Below are positions 60,607 to 64,000 of a stretch of 64,000 bases of DNA, one piece after another (positions within the stretch are counted from its first letter, which is position 1; each line of letters opens with the position of its first letter). Source of the DNA: Deferribacter abyssi. GTDB lineage: Bacteria; Chrysiogenota; Deferribacteres; Deferribacterales; Deferribacteraceae. Location of the stretch: contig NZ_JAQNCS010000004.1 of assembly GCF_049472655.1 (NCBI RefSeq), positions 1 through 64,000 on the forward strand, given 5' to 3'. The position numbers were made by a program, and so were the translations under genes. The notes beneath the pieces were generated by a model that was given only the letters and a program-made list of their open reading frames with translations, searched no databases and was not told where the DNA came from.

Positions 60607-61782
60607 TTACACCCTCTCAAAAATTACGCTTACAGCTTCACCACCGCCTATACAAAGTGTGGCAAGTCCGTATTTTAACTTTTTTCTCTGCATTTCTTTC
60701 AAAAGCGTAACAGCTAGTCGTCCTCCACTTGCACCTACAGGGTGCCCAATGGAAACTGCACCACCGTTAACATTCACCTTATCAAGTGGTAAACCTAATT
60801 TTTTTACCGCAAAAAGAACTACAGCAGAAAAGGCTTCATTTATCTCAAAAAGATCAATATCTTCGATTTTCAATCCAGCTTTTTTGCAAACCTTTTCAAT
60901 TGCACCTACCGGGGCAAGAGAAAATTCATCAGGATGGATACTGTTTGTAGCATAAGCAATTATTTTACCTATTGGTTTTAAATTATATTTTTTTATAGCA
61001 TCATCACCTGCAAGTATTAAACATGCTGCTCCATCATTGATTGTAGAAGCATTGGCTGCTGTAATTGTCCCATCCTTTGTAAAAACTGGTTTAAGTTGAC
61101 GTAATTTTTCAAACTTTACACGATAAGGCTCTTCATCCGTATCTATTATCACATCACCTTTTTTAGTGTTTTTTATGACAGGGACAATTTCATCCTTAAA
61201 TATTCCCTCACTTATAGCTTTCTGGGATAACTTATAAGATCTTTCCGCATAATCATCCTGTTCCTCTCTAGTAAGCCCTTCTTTTTTGATGATCTCTTCG
61301 GTTAGCATTCCCATGTGTCTGCTTGAATATGGGTCCAATAGTGCATCATAAATCATCAAGTCTACAATCTCTCCATTTCCCATTCTATAGCCGTATCTTG
61401 CCTTATTAAGGGCATAAGGGCACATGGACATACTTTCCATACCACCAGCAATCACCACATCAGAGTCTCCAAGCATAATGGATTGTGCACCGAGCATAAG
61501 AGACTTCAAACCACTCCCACATACCTTGTTTATTGTCAGGGCATGCGCTTTGTCCGGAATACCAGCGTATCTCATTGCTTGTCTCGCAGGAGCTTGGCCA
61601 AATCCTCCCATCAAAACCTGGCCTAAAATGACCTCATCTACGGCATCTTTAGGAAGTTCAGTTACATCAAACAGTTTTTCGATAACAGTAGCAGCAAGCC
61701 TCGCAGGATGAACATCAGAAAGTGCCCCACCGAAAGAGCCAAAGGGAGTTCTTAACCCTTCAATCACATATACATCTTTCAT
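60607..61782 (-). CDS. Acetyl-CoA acetyltransferase (thiolase)
   Basis: 391 residues. Nucleophile Cys in VCGSGLKSLMLGAQSI, HPVGASGGRLAVTLLKEM (His) and CIGGGEAVSVI (second Cys) make a complete thiolase. It splits acetoacetyl-CoA or longer 3-ketoacyl-CoA. First gene of the operon; its promoter touches a sequence shared with the neighbouring merR gene. Confidence 0.95.
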   Translation of the reverse strand: MKDVYVIEGLRTPFGSFGGALSDVHPARLAATVIEKLFDVTELPKDAVDEVILGQVLMGGFGQAPARQAMRYAGIPDKAHALTINKVCGSGLKSLMLGAQSIMLGDSDVVIAGGMESMSMCPYALNKARYGYRMGNGEIVDLMIYDALLDPYSSRHMGMLTEEIIKKEGLTREEQDDYAERSYKLSQKAISEGIFKDEIVPVIKNTKKGDVIIDTDEEPYRVKFEKLRQLKPVFTKDGTITAANASTINDGAACLILAGDDAIKKYNLKPIGKIIAYATNSIHPDEFSLAPVGAIEKVCKKAGLKIEDIDLFEINEAFSAVVLFAVKKLGLPLDKVNVNGGAVSIGHPVGASGGRLAVTLLKEMQRKKLKYGLATLCIGGGEAVSVIFERV

Positions 61783-61808
61783 AACTCACCCCATTGTAAT
61801 TTTATAAT

Positions 61809-61837
61809 CTTATAACTATATTTAACGTAAATGTCAA
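61809..61837 (-). promoter_or_regulatory. Promoter and putative operator of the thiolase operon
   Basis: Minus strand TTGACA (61832-61837), 17-bp spacer, TATAAG (61809-61814). The spacer holds TTTAACGTAAA on the plus strand (61821-61831), nearly the same as ATTAACGTAAA at the merR start. MerR regulators typically bind within promoter spacers. Confidence 0.65.
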
Positions 61838-61953
61838 GCAACCTATAACGATATATTAAATATCTTGAACAAAAATTCAATCATACTATTTATTTGGTTT
61901 TTTCATATTAACTCATACTTTTTAATAAAAACTAATAACATCTTTTATTACTT

Positions 61954-62000
61954 GACAAAACAGAGTTTTAATTATACTAATAATAGGTAATTAACGTAAA
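61954..62000 (+). promoter_or_regulatory. Promoter and putative operator of the merR-type gene
   Basis: TTGACA (61954-61959) with TACTAA (61977-61982, spacer 17) or TATACT at spacer 15. TTAACGTAAA at 61991-62000 lies near the expected start point and matches the site in the divergent thiolase promoter. Confidence 0.5.
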
Positions 62001-62010
62001 GGTGAAAGAG

Positions 62011-62427
62011 ATGAAAATAAGTAATGATGAATTGTTTCAGATTGGTGAAGTTGCAGAAATGCTTGGCATCACTACAAGAACCATAAGGTATTACGAAGAA
62101 ATTGGTCTTATGGACCCTCCACAGAGACTCGAAGGCGGGATCAGAATCTATAGAAAAGATGATATTAAAAGGCTGAAGTTTATTTTAAAACTGAAAGAAC
62201 TTGGGATATCTTTAAAAGAAATGCAGGAACTTGCTCAAATATATAAAATACATCAAACACCAGAAAAAATAATGCCAAAATTAATTGAAATTTTAGACTC
62301 ACATATTGCGAAAATTGACGAAAAAATAGCAAAACTTGCTTCACTTAGAAATGATATTGTTGACTATAAGGCAAAAATTTTAAAGATTCTAAAGCAAAAT
62401 AACACTAAGTTTTCTCAGAAAAATTAG
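62011..62427 (+). CDS. MerR-family transcriptional regulator
   Basis: 138 residues from ATG 62011 (AAAGGTG upstream; a GTG 9 bases earlier is less well placed). Winged HTH FQIGEVAEMLGITTRTIRYYEEIGLM, then RIYRKDDIKRLKFILKLKELGISLKEM, and a C-terminal coiled coil with no metal-binding cysteines. It resembles MerR regulators of fatty-acid or branched-chain catabolism such as LiuR. Divergent from the thiolase operon, which is its probable target. Confidence 0.9.
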   Translation: MKISNDELFQIGEVAEMLGITTRTIRYYEEIGLMDPPQRLEGGIRIYRKDDIKRLKFILKLKELGISLKEMQELAQIYKIHQTPEKIMPKLIEILDSHIAKIDEKIAKLASLRNDIVDYKAKILKILKQNNTKFSQKN

Positions 62428-62535
62428 AAGTAAGTACTTGTAATGATTTTTTATGAAGTATTAAAATAAATGATTAATTATTTTTCACTAATATGTGAAA
62501 ATTGAAAGTTAAACAAATCAAGATAGGAGGATGTT

Positions 62536-63084
62536 ATGAAAAAAATATTAATAGTTTTGTTTTCTTTTCTAATCGTTACTACATCGTTGCAGGCAAAAAA
62601 TGTCTCGGGTATTTCAATTCAAGACACTTATGATTTTGGTAACAAAACTCTCGTTTTAAATGGTACCGGCTATAGAAAAAAGTTTTTTATCAAAATATAT
62701 ATAGGTGCTCTTTATGTTGAAAAGAAAACATCAAACTTTGAAGAAGTGTTAAATCAAAATCCAAAAGTAATAAAAATGCATTTCCTATATAAAAAGGTTA
62801 AAGCTGGACAAATGCAAAAAGCATTTAAAGAAGGGTTCGAAAAAGCTTCACCTAATTTAGTAAATTCAGATTCAGTTGCTAAGTTTCTAAACGTATTTAA
62901 TTTTGATGTTGTAAGAGGTGATGAAATTGATTTAATACTAGATAATGACAATGTAATAGTGACTCATAACAATAAAAAAATAGCTGAAATCAAATCAAAG
63001 GAGCTTGCAGAAGCAATCCTTAAAATATACATAGGTGAAAGACCTGCTGATAAAAATTTAAAAAAAGGATTGTTAGGAGTTTAA
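62536..63084 (+). CDS. Secreted chalcone-isomerase-fold protein
   Basis: 182 residues with a signal peptide (KKILIVLFSFLIVTTSLQA). GTGYRKKFFIKIYIGALYVEKK and MHFLYKKVKAGQMQKAFKEGFEKA match the bacterial chalcone isomerase-like family (PF16036). True chalcone isomerase works on plant flavonoids; bacterial members may bind fatty acids, an idea that suits the neighbouring lipid genes. Good AGGAGG ribosome site; 4 bases precede the thioesterase gene. Confidence 0.85.
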   Translation: MKKILIVLFSFLIVTTSLQAKNVSGISIQDTYDFGNKTLVLNGTGYRKKFFIKIYIGALYVEKKTSNFEEVLNQNPKVIKMHFLYKKVKAGQMQKAFKEGFEKASPNLVNSDSVAKFLNVFNFDVVRGDEIDLILDNDNVIVTHNNKKIAEIKSKELAEAILKIYIGERPADKNLKKGLLGV

Positions 63085-63088
63085 TCTG

Positions 63089-63490
63089 ATGGAGTTCAGT
63101 ACTGAAATAGAAGTAAGGTTTAGTGATTTGGATGCGTATGGACATGTAAACAATGCAGTATTTTTTACTTATCTAGAAACGGCAAGAACAAAACTGTTTA
63201 AAGACTATTTTTCAAAAGCAACTGCTGAAAGGTTATTTTTTCTCGTTGTTAAAGCAGAGTGTGAGTATAAAATCCCTATAAATTATTCTGACAAAGTTGT
63301 TGTTAGCATTGGTGTAGAAAGTATTGGTAATACCAGTTTTACTTTTAACTATAAAATACATAATGGAGAATACAAGGTTTTTGCTGTAGCAAAAACTGTG
63401 ATGGTAACTTTTGACGCAAATAAAAATAAACCGGTGAGAATACCTGAATCATTTTTAAAATTATTAACAGAAGGTTGTTGTACTGCCTAA
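63089..63490 (+). CDS. Acyl-CoA thioesterase, 4HBT/hot-dog fold
   Basis: 133 residues. VRFSDLDAYGHVNNAVFFTYLETARTKLF contains the Asp and HVNN motif of 4-hydroxybenzoyl-CoA thioesterase/YbgC-type enzymes. It hydrolyses acyl-CoA, completing the lipid-related set. Co-transcribed with the chalcone-isomerase-fold gene. Confidence 0.9.
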   Translation: MEFSTEIEVRFSDLDAYGHVNNAVFFTYLETARTKLFKDYFSKATAERLFFLVVKAECEYKIPINYSDKVVVSIGVESIGNTSFTFNYKIHNGEYKVFAVAKTVMVTFDANKNKPVRIPESFLKLLTEGCCTA

Positions 63491-63498
63491 TTTTTAAT

Positions 63499-63568
63499 GA
63501 TTGCTTCGTTGCTATTACTTCTTCAATGACAAATAGTCCTTGTCATTGCAAGCGGTAGCGGAGCAATC
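63499..63568 (+). repeat. Imperfect palindromic repeat, possible terminator
   Basis: GATTGCTTCG...CAATGACAA, then a 7-base loop, then TTGTCATTGCAAGCGGTAGC and GGAGCAATC, followed by TTTTTATT. It folds into a long hairpin 8 bases after the thioesterase stop, so it could end that transcript. A half copy lies at 45698-45726. Confidence 0.7.
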
Positions 63569-63676
63569 TTTTTATTACCAGCTATTTAGGTAGTTGTTTA
63601 GTTTCACCTTTTTAGGCCAATCTTTCAATATCTACTCAGAAAAGGTTTTTAGTTGTTATGCGTCAGAATGTGTAAC

Positions 63677-64000
63677 TTACGCAATTATTTTTGCTAAAAA
63701 ATCGATTACCGGTATAATGAAAAGGGATGGCAGCATATTTCCCGTTTTAATTTTTGTTAGTCCTAGCATATTTAAACCTATACCTAAAATTATAATACCT
63801 CCAACCACTGAAATACCATTTACATAGATTGGATCATTTAATAAAAATGTGAATTTAAATGCTAATAAACTCAAAAAACCTTGGTATACTAAAATTACTA
63901 CAACAGAAAAAAGGACACCTATACCTAGGGTTGAAGCTAAAATAATAGACGATACTCCATCCAGCAAACTTTTTATGTAAAGAACAGAGGGATCATTATT
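63677..64000 (-). CDS. DUF554 family membrane protein (C-terminal part; runs off the window)
   Basis: 108 codons remain, and the frame stays open to position 64000 in a sequence (NNDPSVLYIKSLLDGVSSI) that continues the family pattern, so the start lies outside the window. LASTLGIGVLFSVVVILVYQG and GGIIILGIGLNMLGLTKIK are membrane helices typical of DUF554 (YdfK-like). Function unknown; possibly a transporter. Confidence 0.85.
   Translation of the reverse strand, partial: NNDPSVLYIKSLLDGVSSIILASTLGIGVLFSVVVILVYQGFLSLLAFKFTFLLNDPIYVNGISVVGGIIILGIGLNMLGLTKIKTGNMLPSLFIIPVIDFLAKIIA

Noticed and set aside
1..64000. CRISPR arrays, intact insertion sequences, prophage or defence islands
   Set aside because: No direct repeats with regular unique spacers, no transposase or integrase genes and no cas genes were found; only the small hsdR relic remains.

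Overview
The window is AT-rich, densely packed bacterial chromosome from a Gram-negative anaerobe. The best guess is the phylum Deferribacterota (Deferribacter, Calditerrivibrio or Flexistipes type). The reasons are: a short Geobacter-like type IV pilin, an EtfAB/EtfD beta-oxidation module, HisZ (which implies a short HisG), FolE2 in place of FolE, RND/TolC efflux and lipoproteins (an outer membrane), and a CIRCE/HrcA-controlled heat-shock operon. The taxonomic call rests on gene content and recalled protein similarity only; no 16S rRNA is present.

Layout. 1-2640 is an accessory, repeat-rich stretch: a RelE/RHH toxin-antitoxin pair, a coiled-coil membrane protein built on a 21-bp minisatellite, a ComEA-like HhH protein with a long structured leader, a 131-bp inverted-repeat element, and tRNA-Gly and tRNA-Cys. 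2638-8964 (minus) holds a substrate-binding protein, a histidine kinase, glnE and a thiE/tenI-like gene. 9019-12235 (minus) is a tightly overlapping HD-GYP, ACT, def and D-2-hydroxyacid dehydrogenase operon. 12378-20401 (plus) runs clpC, a panE-Nudix fusion, rpe, a class V aminotransferase, hisZ and purA. tRNA-Asn follows, with a decayed hsdR (type I restriction) tail beside it. 20957-25838 (minus) is the ffh-rpsP-khpA-rimM-trmD-rplS-rplM-rpsI translation/secretion operon; here trmD is fused to a second RNA-methyltransferase domain. An IclR regulator, folE2, a TPR protein, a lipoprotein, argH and a sigma-54 two-component pair follow. 33802-38821 is hrcA-grpE-dnaK plus dnaJ.

38962-44687 has small accessory genes: an FlhB-tail protein, a DUF72 protein, a cupin, an AAA-like/PD-(D/E)XK protein and an ABC export operon. 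45021-45568 is the short pilin with a secreted partner. 46065-52192 is a HIT protein and a complete RND efflux operon. 52446-63490 is a lipid-catabolism region: a nitronate monooxygenase-like flavoprotein, SCP2, etfA, etfB, etfD, then acyl-CoA dehydrogenase, enoyl-CoA hydratase, 3-hydroxyacyl-CoA dehydrogenase and thiolase, with a divergent MerR regulator that shares an operator-like sequence with the thiolase promoter. A chalcone-isomerase-fold protein, a thioesterase and a truncated DUF554 gene close the window.

How it works together: beta-oxidation electrons would pass from acyl-CoA dehydrogenase to EtfAB and then through EtfD to the quinone pool. Most other genes are housekeeping (translation, protein quality control, nitrogen and purine/arginine/histidine metabolism). 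No CRISPR array, intact insertion sequence, prophage or complete defence system was seen. The most unusual items are the short pilin locus, the panE-Nudix and trmD-methyltransferase fusions, a candidate structured leader RNA before the comEA-like gene, 7-bp-periodic repeats, and the hsdR relic beside tRNA-Asn.
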